Of a stretch of DNA of 13,787 nucleotides, positions 1 to 6,755 are shown piece after piece (position 1 is the first letter of the stretch; every line of letters begins with the position of its first letter). The notes under the pieces are model-generated. The model was given only the letters and a program-made list of their open reading frames with translations, made no database searches and was not told where the DNA came from. Origin of the DNA: Flavobacteriaceae bacterium (GTDB taxonomy: Bacteria; Bacteroidota; Bacteroidia; Flavobacteriales; Flavobacteriaceae); the NCBI GenBank assembly GCA_030590765.1, contig JAUVCP010000012.1:1-13787 (forward strand). The letters run 5' to 3'. The position numbers and the translations under genes were made by a program.

Positions 1-128
1 CGATCATTTGCTCCAATGATATTTTTATAACTTTTTGCAGACATAGCATTTAAGCTACCACTTGTAAACGCTAAACCAACAGCTCCTGCAGATGCCTTTC
101 TTATAAAATCCCTTCTATTAGAACTCAT
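1..128 (-). CDS. Gfo/Idh/MocA-type oxidoreductase, N-terminal part with Tat signal (partial)
   Basis: Only the first 42 codons are inside the window; the gene continues past position 1. The start reads MSSNRRDFIRKASAGAVGLAF. This is a twin-arginine (Tat) signal, with R5-R6 in the RRDFIRK motif and a small-residue hydrophobic stretch at residues 12-28. The following residues, SYKNIIGANDR, match the segment just before the Rossmann fold in secreted Bacteroidota Gfo/Idh/MocA oxidoreductases. Tat export fits a protein folded around NAD(P) before leaving the cytoplasm. Its ATG lies 3 bases after the stop of the DUF1080 lipoprotein gene, so it is the fourth gene of the leftward uxu-like operon. In related loci such enzymes oxidise or reduce C3 of glycosides, which pairs well with DUF1080. 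The Tat signal is clear. The family is inferred from a short stretch, because no catalytic residue is visible. Confidence 0.72.
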   Translation of the reverse strand, partial: MSSNRRDFIRKASAGAVGLAFTSGSLNAMSAKSYKNIIGAND

Positions 129-131
129 AAT

Positions 132-1517
132 CTATTTATTTAAATTTTTAATTTTTATATTTCTAAAAGAAACAAGATCTCCATGATCCTGAAGTAAGAT
201 AAATCCTTTATCAGCTTCCCCAAAATTAGGCCATTTTACATATTTACTTTCTGAAACTAATTTACGATAATCAGCACTTTTTCGCTCATATTGTAATACT
301 TTCATTCCATTTAACCAGTGTTCCACATGATTGTTTTTTGAAACAATCCGGGCACTGTTCCATTCACCTATTGGATTTAATGGTTTGTCAGGATTTGCTT
401 GAATTAAATCGTACAAAGAAGATACCGTTCTGCTTCCTTCGTGATTTCCTTTTAGAGCATCCGGATGCTCTTTATCATCCAGAATCTGATATTCCAAGCC
501 GATAGAAGAACCCGGACCTTTATTGGTTTCTGTATTTACATAATACTTGATACCGCTATTGGCGCCTTTGGTTATTTTAAAATCAACTTTTAATTCAAAA
601 TCACCATAAGGTTCTGTAGTAACAATATCACCACCTGCTCTGGATTCTCCACCGCCAGAAGCCAAAACAGAGAGTACACCATCTTTTATGACCCATCCTT
701 TTTCTGGAAATTTATCTAATCTTGCACCTCTCCAGCCATTGGTTGTTTTTCCATCCCATAATAATTTCCATCCATTTTTCTTTTCATCTTGAGTTAATTT
801 ATTCTTTGTAATTATCGGACTCAAATTAGATTTTTTTGAATATTTGGATACATCATCTGTGATGATCTTTATGTTTTTCCATAGGATTTCGGTTCCTTCT
901 TTATTATCTTTACCAATACCATGAACCTGCAATGCAATAAATCCACTTGCTGTTTTATCATCAATTAAATAAGATGCAGGAACTCCATTGATCCATGTTT
1001 TTAGAGTGTCTCCTATAGCTTCAATACGGTAATGATTCCATTTATTTTGTTTAAAAGCTTTTTGAGCATCCTTATTATCTTCAAGTGTATTTAACCATCC
1101 ACGTCTGGCTTCGTCATAAATACCTGCACTCCATGCTCTTTCTGAAGGGTCAATCTCCACCTGATAGCCATGAACTCTGAAATTACTGTAATATGGAAAA
1201 CTATTACTACGGATTTGAATTCCTGAATTCATTGATGGATCAACTTTATAATCCAGTTCCAGAATAAAATCATCATACATTTTATCTGTTGTTAAAAATG
1301 AATTGGGTGTGTTATGAACGGTTGATCCGACTATAATTTCATCTCTTACGGTATAATTAGCTTTACCATTTTTTTGAGTCCAGCCATTAAGTGTTTTTCC
1401 GTCAAACAGATCTACCCATGGTTCATTTGGTTTATTCTCTTGGCAGCTGGTTAAAAAGACTGTTATTAAAAATGCGAATAGACTGATAACTTTGATTGAT
1501 TTTAGATTATTTTTCAT
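132..1517 (-). CDS. Lipoprotein with two DUF1080 (3-keto-disaccharide hydrolase-like) domains
   Basis: This 461-residue protein begins with a lipoprotein signal: a hydrophobic stretch at residues 8-22, then a lipobox ending FLTSC with the acylated Cys at 25. It is therefore likely membrane-anchored outside the cytoplasm. Two DUF1080 (PF06439) jelly-roll domains follow, at about residues 34-219 and 249-457. Each opens with an 'LfDGKTlNGW' box (D39-W46; D255-W262) and carries the family motifs NSGIQIR / NSGIKYY, a G-x-E-x-Q/E-x-D strand, and W-N...NG near the end. Characterised family members hydrolyse glycosides whose sugar has been oxidised at C3, working with Gfo/Idh/MocA dehydrogenases. That agrees with the next gene. 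It lies 8 bases after uxuA in the same operon. Two domains in one chain is larger than the usual single-domain protein, and the halves have diverged, so one may bind rather than cleave. The family is certain; substrate and activity are inferred. Confidence 0.88.
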   Translation of the reverse strand: MKNNLKSIKVISLFAFLITVFLTSCQENKPNEPWVDLFDGKTLNGWTQKNGKANYTVRDEIIVGSTVHNTPNSFLTTDKMYDDFILELDYKVDPSMNSGIQIRSNSFPYYSNFRVHGYQVEIDPSERAWSAGIYDEARRGWLNTLEDNKDAQKAFKQNKWNHYRIEAIGDTLKTWINGVPASYLIDDKTASGFIALQVHGIGKDNKEGTEILWKNIKIITDDVSKYSKKSNLSPIITKNKLTQDEKKNGWKLLWDGKTTNGWRGARLDKFPEKGWVIKDGVLSVLASGGGESRAGGDIVTTEPYGDFELKVDFKITKGANSGIKYYVNTETNKGPGSSIGLEYQILDDKEHPDALKGNHEGSRTVSSLYDLIQANPDKPLNPIGEWNSARIVSKNNHVEHWLNGMKVLQYERKSADYRKLVSESKYVKWPNFGEADKGFILLQDHGDLVSFRNIKIKNLNK

Positions 1518-1525
1518 GCTATATA

Positions 1526-2716
1526 TTAATTAAGATTTAATGATTTTTCTATTCCATATTCTAAGCCTGTTAGTTCTGCTAACCCTTTCATTCTGCCAAT
1601 GCATGAGTAACCAGGATAAAAGTTTTTCTCTAGGTCACCCATCATTTGAAATCCATGATCAGGGCGCATAGGTATAGCATGATCCTCTCTTCCTTCTTGT
1701 TTTCTTCTATTTTGCTCGATTACAATATTTTTTATTACAGCATACATATCTACATCTCCACCAAGATGGGTAGCCTCCTGAAAGTTTCCTGATGTATCTC
1801 GAAAAGTACTTCTTAAATGTATAAAATGGACTTTATCTGCAAAACGATTAAACATTTTTGGTAAATCATTATCAGCCCTGACACCAAAAGAACCTGTGCA
1901 AAATGTAAGTCCATTATTTGGACTTTCAACACTAGAAAGCAGATCATTTACATCTTCTGATGTACTAACAATTCTTGGTAATCCCAATATTGGATAGGGT
2001 GGATCATCAGGATGTATACACATTTTAACACCTGCTTTTTCTGCAACTGGAATAATTTCACTCAAGAAATAATTCAAATGCTCTTTTAATTTCTTTACAT
2101 CAATATGTTTATATCGATCCAAGGCGTTTTTAAATTCTGCCATGGTATATTTTTCATCAGTACCAGGTAAATTTGCAATTAAAACTTCAGTTAAGGATTC
2201 AATATCATCATCATTTAACTTTTCAAAATAATTCTTAGCACTAGAAACCTGATCTTTGGTATAATCCTTTTCAGCATTTTCTCTTCTTAATATAAACAAA
2301 TCAAAAGCTGCAAAAGCAATAAGCTCAAATCTTAGTGTACTGGCACCATTTTCTAATTTATAATTTATGTTTGTCCTTGTCCAATCCATGATTGGCATAA
2401 AATTATAGCAAACTATTTTAATTCCACTTGCTCCTAAATTTTCAATACTTTTTTTATAATTTTCAATAAATTGCTTGTAATTTCCGGTTTGAGTTTTGAT
2501 ATCTTCATGAATTGGAACACTTTCAGTTACAAACCATTTTAGACCATTATTTTCAATTAATTTCTTTCTTTTCTGTATATCATCTTTGGACCACACTTCA
2601 CCATACGGAACATGAGATAAAGAAGTTACAATATCACTTACTCCTGCTTGTTTTATATCTGAAAAAGAAACGTTGTCGTGCTCACCATACCAACGCCAGG
2701 TTTTGATCATACTCAT
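1526..2716 (-). CDS. uxuA: D-mannonate dehydratase
   Basis: A cytoplasmic enzyme that dehydrates D-mannonate to 2-keto-3-deoxy-D-gluconate (EC 4.2.1.8), the step joining hexuronate breakdown to the Entner-Doudoroff lower branch. The 396 residues are the normal family length. The start MSMIKTWRWYG aligns with known UxuA N-termini; M3 could also serve as start. Family signatures seen are CYNFMPIMDWTRT, the metal-site strand CIHPDDPP (C233, H235, D237, D238), FCTGSFG (C273), HFIHLRS (H297, H300) and MRPDHGFQM (D353, H354). These are the Cys/His/Asp positions expected around the divalent metal of the TIM barrel. It lies 18 bases after the SDR gene that would make its substrate and 8 bases before the DUF1080 gene, so it is the second gene of the operon. 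No damage is seen. Confidence 0.97.
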   Translation of the reverse strand: MSMIKTWRWYGEHDNVSFSDIKQAGVSDIVTSLSHVPYGEVWSKDDIQKRKKLIENNGLKWFVTESVPIHEDIKTQTGNYKQFIENYKKSIENLGASGIKIVCYNFMPIMDWTRTNINYKLENGASTLRFELIAFAAFDLFILRRENAEKDYTKDQVSSAKNYFEKLNDDDIESLTEVLIANLPGTDEKYTMAEFKNALDRYKHIDVKKLKEHLNYFLSEIIPVAEKAGVKMCIHPDDPPYPILGLPRIVSTSEDVNDLLSSVESPNNGLTFCTGSFGVRADNDLPKMFNRFADKVHFIHLRSTFRDTSGNFQEATHLGGDVDMYAVIKNIVIEQNRRKQEGREDHAIPMRPDHGFQMMGDLEKNFYPGYSCIGRMKGLAELTGLEYGIEKSLNLN

Positions 2717-2734
2717 ATTGACAAATTAATTAAA

Positions 2735-3550
2735 TTAAACTCCACTAAAAACATTGAATCCACCATCAATAGGTACTACAACACCTGTTACAAAGGATGC
2801 TGCATCGCTAATAAGCCAATGGATCACACCATTGAGTTCTTCTGCTTCTCCAAATCGTTTCATCGGTGTATTTGCAATAATTTTATTACCACGTTCTGTA
2901 TAGGTCCCATCATCATTTAACAACAGTTTCCTATTTTGATTACCTATAAAAAACCCGGGAGCAATGGCATTTACTCTTAATTTATCACCAAATTTTAAAG
3001 CAAACTCTGTTGCCATCCATTCGGTTAAATTTGTTACTGCTGCTTTAGATACCGAATAACCAACCACTCTGGTAATTGTTCTAAAAACAGCCATGGAAGA
3101 GTAATTAATAATAACACCTTTTCCGATTTCAGCCATTATTTTTCCAAAAACCAAAGAAGGAATTAACGTACCGTTTAGGTTTAGATCAGATACTTTTTTA
3201 AAGTCGTCTAATTTTAGATCAAATATGGTTTGATCTTCTGCTATGGTCGCACCCGGCATATTACCACCGGCAGCATTCAACAAAACATCTACTTTTCCCC
3301 AATGAGAAATTATTTTCTCACTGATTTCCTTCACTTTTGTGTTATCAAGAACATCACAAATGTATCCGATAACATTATTGTCAAACTCTTTTAACTCGAT
3401 CAATTTTGATTCTAACCTTTCCTGGTCAAAGTCTAAAATTACAACTTTTGCATTGCATTCTAACAAATACTTTGCTATTGTTCCGCCAAGAACTCCGGAT
3501 CCTCCAGTTATAACACAAACCTTGTTGGAGATGTTTAAATCATCAGTCAT
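2735..3550 (-). CDS. uxuB: SDR-family D-mannonate oxidoreductase (fructuronate reductase)
   Basis: A classical short-chain dehydrogenase of 271 residues. It has the NAD(P)-binding TGGSGVLGG motif at residues 15-23, an acidic residue after beta-2 (VVILDFD, suggesting NAD preference), NAAGG, and the catalytic YSVSK with Y165 and K169. It ends in the SDR-type VTGVVVPIDGG. SDRs of this length next to uxuA, as in the Bacillus YjmF/UxuB type, interconvert D-fructuronate and D-mannonate, giving the UxuA substrate. This is the first gene of the operon. The frame is open upstream to a GTG at 3577. I chose the ATG at 3550 because the promoter places the start of transcription near 3572, downstream of that GTG, and because the SDR fold begins soon after this ATG. 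Fold and context are solid. Exact substrate is inferred from uxuA; other polyol or sugar-acid SDRs remain possible. Confidence 0.85.
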   Translation of the reverse strand: MTDDLNISNKVCVITGGSGVLGGTIAKYLLECNAKVVILDFDQERLESKLIELKEFDNNVIGYICDVLDNTKVKEISEKIISHWGKVDVLLNAAGGNMPGATIAEDQTIFDLKLDDFKKVSDLNLNGTLIPSLVFGKIMAEIGKGVIINYSSMAVFRTITRVVGYSVSKAAVTNLTEWMATEFALKFGDKLRVNAIAPGFFIGNQNRKLLLNDDGTYTERGNKIIANTPMKRFGEAEELNGVIHWLISDAASFVTGVVVPIDGGFNVFSGV

Positions 3551-3566
3551 TTTATATTTTATTTTT

Positions 3567-3580
3567 CGTGTACGCACACA
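3567..3580. promoter_or_regulatory. Putative LacI-family operator 1 (on the operon start of transcription)
   Basis: CGTGTACGCACACA contains an imperfect dyad, GTGTACGCACAC, around a central CG, the layout of LacI-family operators (perfect form GTGTACGTACAC). It overlaps the -7 box and the predicted start of transcription of the leftward operon, so a bound repressor would block RNA polymerase. The same 12-base TTTTCGTGTACG string recurs at site 2. Binding by the adjacent LacI-type regulator is inferred. Confidence 0.68.
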
Positions 3581-3609
3581 AATGTATATTAATTGCAGGA
3601 ATAATCAAA
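3579..3609 (-). promoter_or_regulatory. Bacteroidota-type promoter of the uxu-like operon
   Basis: Read on the minus strand, TTTG (3609-3606) is followed by exactly 19 bases and then TACATTTG (3586-3579). This is a perfect match to the Bacteroidota sigma consensus TTTG-N19-TAnnTTTG. Transcription should begin near 3572, leaving a leader of about 20 bases before the ATG at 3550. The -7 box touches the operator-like motif at 3567-3580. Confidence 0.82.
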
Positions 3610-3676
3610 TTATTTTAGTATTATTTTTAAATATATATATCAGAAAATCAAATAAATAGAAATTGAAAATTATTTT

Positions 3677-3690
3677 CGTGTACGTAAATG
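3677..3690. promoter_or_regulatory. Putative LacI-family operator 2 (upstream of the regulator gene)
   Basis: CGTGTACGTAAATG has one good half-site (GTGTACG) and a weak second half compared with site 1. The shared flank TTTTCGTGTACG makes chance unlikely in this AT-rich gap. Its centre is 110 bases from that of site 1, and it lies about 30 bases upstream of the -7 box of the regulator gene. It could serve autoregulation or DNA looping between the two sites. Confidence 0.55.
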
Positions 3691-3718
3691 AAAATAACTT
3701 TTTTTAATAAAATTTTGT

Positions 3719-3726
3719 TACATTTG
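3719..3726 (+). promoter_or_regulatory. -7 box of the LacI-type regulator promoter
   Basis: TACATTTG is identical to the -7 box of the divergent operon and fits TAnnTTTG. No clear TTTG is found 17-23 bases upstream, so the promoter looks weak. The predicted start near 3732 agrees with a TTG start codon at 3750. Confidence 0.55.
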
Positions 3727-3736
3727 ATGACATCAA
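3724..3736. promoter_or_regulatory. Perfect 13-base dyad at the regulator's start of transcription
   Basis: TTGATG-A-CATCAA is a perfect 6-base inverted repeat with a one-base centre. It overlaps the end of the -7 box and the predicted start of transcription. A further CATCAA occurs at 3744-3749, directly before the TTG start codon. The motif is unrelated to the CGTGTACG sites, so it may bind a different regulator or be chance. Confidence 0.35.
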
Positions 3737-3749
3737 CAAAATACATCAA

Positions 3750-4820
3750 TTGAAAGAGAATAAAACACCGGTAAAAATCAAAGACATTGCAAAAATAGCC
3801 AATGTTTCTACAGGGACAGTTGATAGAGTTCTCCACAACAGGAGTGATGTGTCTGAAAAAACCAGAGAAAAAGTTCTTAAAATAATTGAAGAACTAGGGT
3901 ATAAAACAAATATTATTGCCAAAACTTTAGCCTCTAAAAATCAGATTATTTTTTCTATTCTAATTCCGGAAGAGGATGAATATAGTAGTTACTGGCAAAA
4001 ACCTTTGTTTGGCATACAAAAAGCAGAAGAGGAGTTATCGACCTTTGGAATTAAGATCCATAAATATTTTTTTAGTTTTTCTGATACAGATTCTTTTAAA
4101 GAAAAAGCAACTTTATTATTGAAAGAAAATCCAAATGCAGTTGTATTTGCTCCAATATTTAAAGAAGAGTCCTTGGTTTTTGCAAAAAGCTTAGATAGTA
4201 GAAATATTCCTTTTATTCTTGTTGATTCAAATCTGGAAGATAAGAATAACAATATTGCTTATGTTGGTCATAATTCTTTTCAGAGTGGTGTTGTGGCGGC
4301 AAAACTAATTCATACGAGGATCGCCCCCACAGATAACGTACTAATGATAAACCTGGCCTTGAATGCAAAAGATCTGAATCATCTAAGCGATAGATCAAAC
4401 GGATTCAGGTCTTTTTATGCAGAACAAGATAGAACTGGTGCAATCATTGAATTGAATATTTATGATCTGGATGAAGGAATTATTGATAAGAGATTAACCC
4501 AAACTTTTAAAGATGTATCTAAGATCAAAGCAATTTTTGTTACAAATTCAAGAGTTCATCTGATAGCGAAATATTTAGAATATCATAAGTTAGATCAAAA
4601 AATAGTACTTGTAGGATATGATCTTATAGATAAGAACACAGCATATTTAAAAAAGGATACTATTGATTATTTAATTTCTCAAAATGCAATCGGACAAGGA
4701 TATAGAAGTGTTATGCAATTATTTCAATCTGCTGTTTTAAACGAAAAAATAGATAAAATAACTTATTTGCCAATTAACATTATTATTAAAGAAAATCTAA
4801 AATATAATCATAATTTCTAG
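3750..4820 (+). CDS. LacI-family transcriptional regulator of the divergent uxu-like operon
   Basis: A 356-residue repressor-type protein. Residues 9-28 form the LacI helix-turn-helix (KIKDIAKIANVSTGTVDRVL), then ...SEKTREKVLKIIEELGY and a hinge-like segment ending about residue 65. A periplasmic-binding-type sugar sensor domain follows (FSILIPEEDEYSS..., PFILVDSN, FVTNSR, VLVGYDL). The recognition helix reads TGTVDRV instead of the usual ATVSRV, typical of a subfamily seen in Bacteroidota. The start is TTG: no ATG, GTG or other TTG precedes it in frame before a stop at 3708. The predicted start of transcription near 3732 supports TTG. Divergence from the operon and two shared operator-like sites suggest that it represses the operon and itself until a uronate-derived inducer binds. 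The inducer cannot be read from sequence. Confidence 0.92.
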   Translation: MKENKTPVKIKDIAKIANVSTGTVDRVLHNRSDVSEKTREKVLKIIEELGYKTNIIAKTLASKNQIIFSILIPEEDEYSSYWQKPLFGIQKAEEELSTFGIKIHKYFFSFSDTDSFKEKATLLLKENPNAVVFAPIFKEESLVFAKSLDSRNIPFILVDSNLEDKNNNIAYVGHNSFQSGVVAAKLIHTRIAPTDNVLMINLALNAKDLNHLSDRSNGFRSFYAEQDRTGAIIELNIYDLDEGIIDKRLTQTFKDVSKIKAIFVTNSRVHLIAKYLEYHKLDQKIVLVGYDLIDKNTAYLKKDTIDYLISQNAIGQGYRSVMQLFQSAVLNEKIDKITYLPINIIIKENLKYNHNF

Positions 4821-4899
4821 TAGATAAGCTTTTTATTGGTTGTGTTAAAGAAGAATGTACTTTTTGTGCACCAGATCGACAGGAAATATATGGCTATTT

Positions 4900-4941
4900 C
4901 GCAGAGATTCGCAAGGAAAGCACAAAGTTTCTCAAAGATTT
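4900..4941. repeat. Degenerate short tandem repeat, CGCAAAG-like, about 10-base period
   Basis: Four consecutive related units can be read: cgcagagatt, cgcaaggaaa, gcacaaagttt and ctcaaagattt. They lie in the 185-base gap between the convergent ends of the LacI-type gene and the VOC gene. Similar cgcaaag/cgcagag runs are familiar as dispersed intergenic repeats in many bacterial genomes. Here the copy is short and eroded. No terminator hairpin stands out in this gap. Confidence 0.5.
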
Positions 4942-5005
4942 TTAAGTTAAAAAAGCATTTAAGTACGATTAAAAAATAGAATTCCACATCATTAAAAATA
5001 AAACA

Positions 5006-6067
5006 TTATAATTTTACTCTTTTCCATCTTAAAGTTCCTATCATCCACTTTGGTAATGATTTATCAGGATCTCTGTTCTTTAAATTGAAATTCCATCCTA
5101 ATTTTTTAATGATAGGTACTTTGTGTGTTTCAACAAATTCAACCGGAATTCCATCAGGGTCAGAAATATAGGCAAAATGTCCAGCAGCCTCTCCCATATC
5201 AAATGAGTTAGCACTGTCAACCGTAAACGGGAAACCTTTTTCTTTTACTTCTTCTCTAAGCAGATCCATGCCAATGGTATCAAAACAAATATGAATAAAA
5301 CCTGGATCACCCCAGATTCGATCTTTATAAATATCTCGTCCTTTTTTATCAACGAGTTGAACCAGTTCAATTTGTGTTGGACCATAAATTGGAGCAAATC
5401 CACCACTTCGGATAGCTGAATGTTTTAATAATACACGTCTCACTTTTCGATCTCCTCCCGGTAATCCGGAAAAATCTTTAAAAACACCGGTTTCATCAAA
5501 AACAATTTCATCATAATCTAAAATTTCTTTATAAACTTTTAGAGATTCCTCAATATTGCTTACTCCTATAATAGCCCCATAAACACCACCGGTATCCGCT
5601 TTGGTATTTTCAAAAATATAATCATCTTCTACAATTTGAAATATATTATCAAATGGATCTTCTACAAAAAAATGAGGTTTTTTATCTGGTGAATTTTCAA
5701 ATGCTCCAAGAATATCTAGTTTTTCGGATCTCATATAATCAAAAGCATTTTTTACATTTTTGCTTTTAATCTTTGCTACAAAAATTCCAAGGTCACCAAG
5801 TTGTGGTTTGAATTTAGGTTTTTCGGGTGTTTTACCAGTATGTTGCCATATTTCCAATCCGCCTCCAGATTGCATATTCATAGCCAAAACGGCATATCTT
5901 TTTCTAGTTTTCCCTTTGGTATAGTGCAGCATTAATTTTGCGATGGCTTCATCTTCAAAAACACGAATATCCATTCCAAAATATTTATGGTACCATTTCC
6001 ATGCGGTCTTTACATCTTCCACTCCAACACCAATTTGCTGGATACCAGTAATTTTTTTTTGCTTCAT
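5006..6067 (-). CDS. Two-domain VOC-superfamily protein (glyoxalase/dioxygenase-like), function unknown
   Basis: This 353-residue soluble protein is built of two VOC (glyoxalase/bleomycin-resistance/dioxygenase) domains, at about residues 6-130 and 160-315, with a basic tail. Typical strands are IQQIGVGVEDV, GGLEIWQHT, GPTQIELVQL, GFIHICFDT and DPDGIPVEFVET. In the C-terminal domain three of the usual metal-ligand positions are present (E234, H259, E310), but the first strand, GAIIGVS, lacks a His. In the N-terminal domain Q11 and E72 are kept while the last two positions are lost (LGIFV, NIFQIV), so only the C-terminal half is likely catalytic. The two-domain layout resembles extradiol dioxygenases and 4-hydroxyphenylpyruvate dioxygenase, but their ligand set is not complete. 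It stands alone: the LacI-type gene converges on it and a terB-like gene lies 136 bases upstream. The family is certain; the reaction is unknown. Confidence 0.85.
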   Translation of the reverse strand: MKQKKITGIQQIGVGVEDVKTAWKWYHKYFGMDIRVFEDEAIAKLMLHYTKGKTRKRYAVLAMNMQSGGGLEIWQHTGKTPEKPKFKPQLGDLGIFVAKIKSKNVKNAFDYMRSEKLDILGAFENSPDKKPHFFVEDPFDNIFQIVEDDYIFENTKADTGGVYGAIIGVSNIEESLKVYKEILDYDEIVFDETGVFKDFSGLPGGDRKVRRVLLKHSAIRSGGFAPIYGPTQIELVQLVDKKGRDIYKDRIWGDPGFIHICFDTIGMDLLREEVKEKGFPFTVDSANSFDMGEAAGHFAYISDPDGIPVEFVETHKVPIIKKLGWNFNLKNRDPDKSLPKWMIGTLRWKRVKL

Positions 6068-6141
6068 ATATAACCCGATTGTATGATAAAATTATGGTTA
6101 AAAATAATCAATTCAACGAAAAAAGAAATACTTTCTTGAAA

Positions 6142-6159
6142 ATAATTATTAATAATTAT
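6142..6159. repeat. 18-base perfect palindrome, A/T only
   Basis: ATAATTATTAATAATTAT equals its own reverse complement with no spacer. It lies in the 136-base gap between the stop of the terB-like gene and the start of the VOC gene, both leftward. It could be a regulator site for the VOC gene or simply low-complexity AT sequence. No TAnnTTTG box is apparent in the same gap. Confidence 0.4.
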
Positions 6160-6203
6160 CTAAAAAGCAGAAAAAACAAATAGGTAGAAAGCCTGAAATA
6201 CGA

Positions 6204-6638
6204 TTAAAACTGATTGGCTTTTAAAATCTTTTTCTTAAAAGCTTCTATATCACAATTGGCAATATCAATTTGTATGGCAGCATCTACAATTTTATCGACA
6301 TTGTGTATTGGAAAAGCAAGTCCCGTAGTAATTCTTCTCAATACAGAAATTTCTTTGGTTTGAGGTTTGTGATCAACAGAAACCATTTTTAGGAGATCAT
6401 AAAATCTTTCAATTCGCTCTTCGCAATCTAAATAGGCGAGAGTAGGAATTTTTTCTGGATCCTTTATGATCTTTTTGAACTTTTTGTCACTAATGTTATA
6501 TGCCTTGGCAATCTTTTTGAGAAGTTCTAACTCATCATGTGTAATTTTATCGTCAGATTTTGCAACTTTTACCATATTGGCAAAATGACTAACATTACGT
6601 TTTAGGCCAATACCCATATATAAGTCTGATATGCCCAT
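6204..6638 (-). CDS. TerB-like helical protein
   Basis: A 144-residue, all-helical, soluble protein without signal or membrane segment. The core 'FANMVKVAKSDDKITHDELELLKKIAKAYNIS' (residues 19-50) is the TerB-type signature: a helix, an acidic D/E-rich turn resembling 'aDGkit..E', then a long helix. A second similar helical unit follows. TerB-like domains were named from tellurite resistance, but small stand-alone members in Bacteroidota usually lack the rest of the ter operon, as here, so tellurite resistance should not be inferred. ATG at 6638 is chosen; M8 (MGIGLKRN) is an alternative. It is divergent from mfd with about 70-120 bases between them. Actual function is unknown. Confidence 0.75.
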   Translation of the reverse strand: MGISDLYMGIGLKRNVSHFANMVKVAKSDDKITHDELELLKKIAKAYNISDKKFKKIIKDPEKIPTLAYLDCEERIERFYDLLKMVSVDHKPQTKEISVLRRITTGLAFPIHNVDKIVDAAIQIDIANCDIEAFKKKILKANQF

Positions 6639-6709
6639 AATTTATGTTTTTGGAGTATTTATAAAGATACGAATAATTCATTTATTTGTATCATAAAGAG
6701 TTTAATCTA

Positions 6710-6740
6710 TTGTTAAAATAATTTGATAAACATATATTTG
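6710..6740 (+). promoter_or_regulatory. Putative promoter of mfd
   Basis: TTG at 6710-6712, 20 bases, then TATATTTG at 6733-6740 fits the Bacteroidota consensus. Transcription would begin about 6747. That excludes the upstream TTG codons at 6723 and 6738 as starts and supports TTG at 6756. Confidence 0.6.
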
Positions 6741-6755
6741 CAAAAAATATACCTA

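Noticed and set aside
2678..2920. 80-codon open frame on the plus strand across the uxuA/SDR junction
   Set aside because: It is antisense to well-supported genes, Cys/His-rich with no family resemblance, and would start inside uxuA.
3551..3577. Nine extra N-terminal residues of the SDR from a GTG start
   Set aside because: They overlap the operator and -7 region and lie upstream of the predicted start of transcription.
3339..3659. 106-codon plus-strand open frame over the SDR gene and its promoter
   Set aside because: It is antisense to SDR coding sequence and runs through the operon promoter and operator, with low-complexity composition.
4821..5005. CRISPR-like array from the repeated CGCAAAG units
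   Set aside because: Units are about 10 bases, contiguous and without spacers, and no cas gene is near.
6204..6638. Tellurite resistance function for the TerB-like gene
   Set aside because: No other ter genes are nearby, and the domain alone does not show this function.
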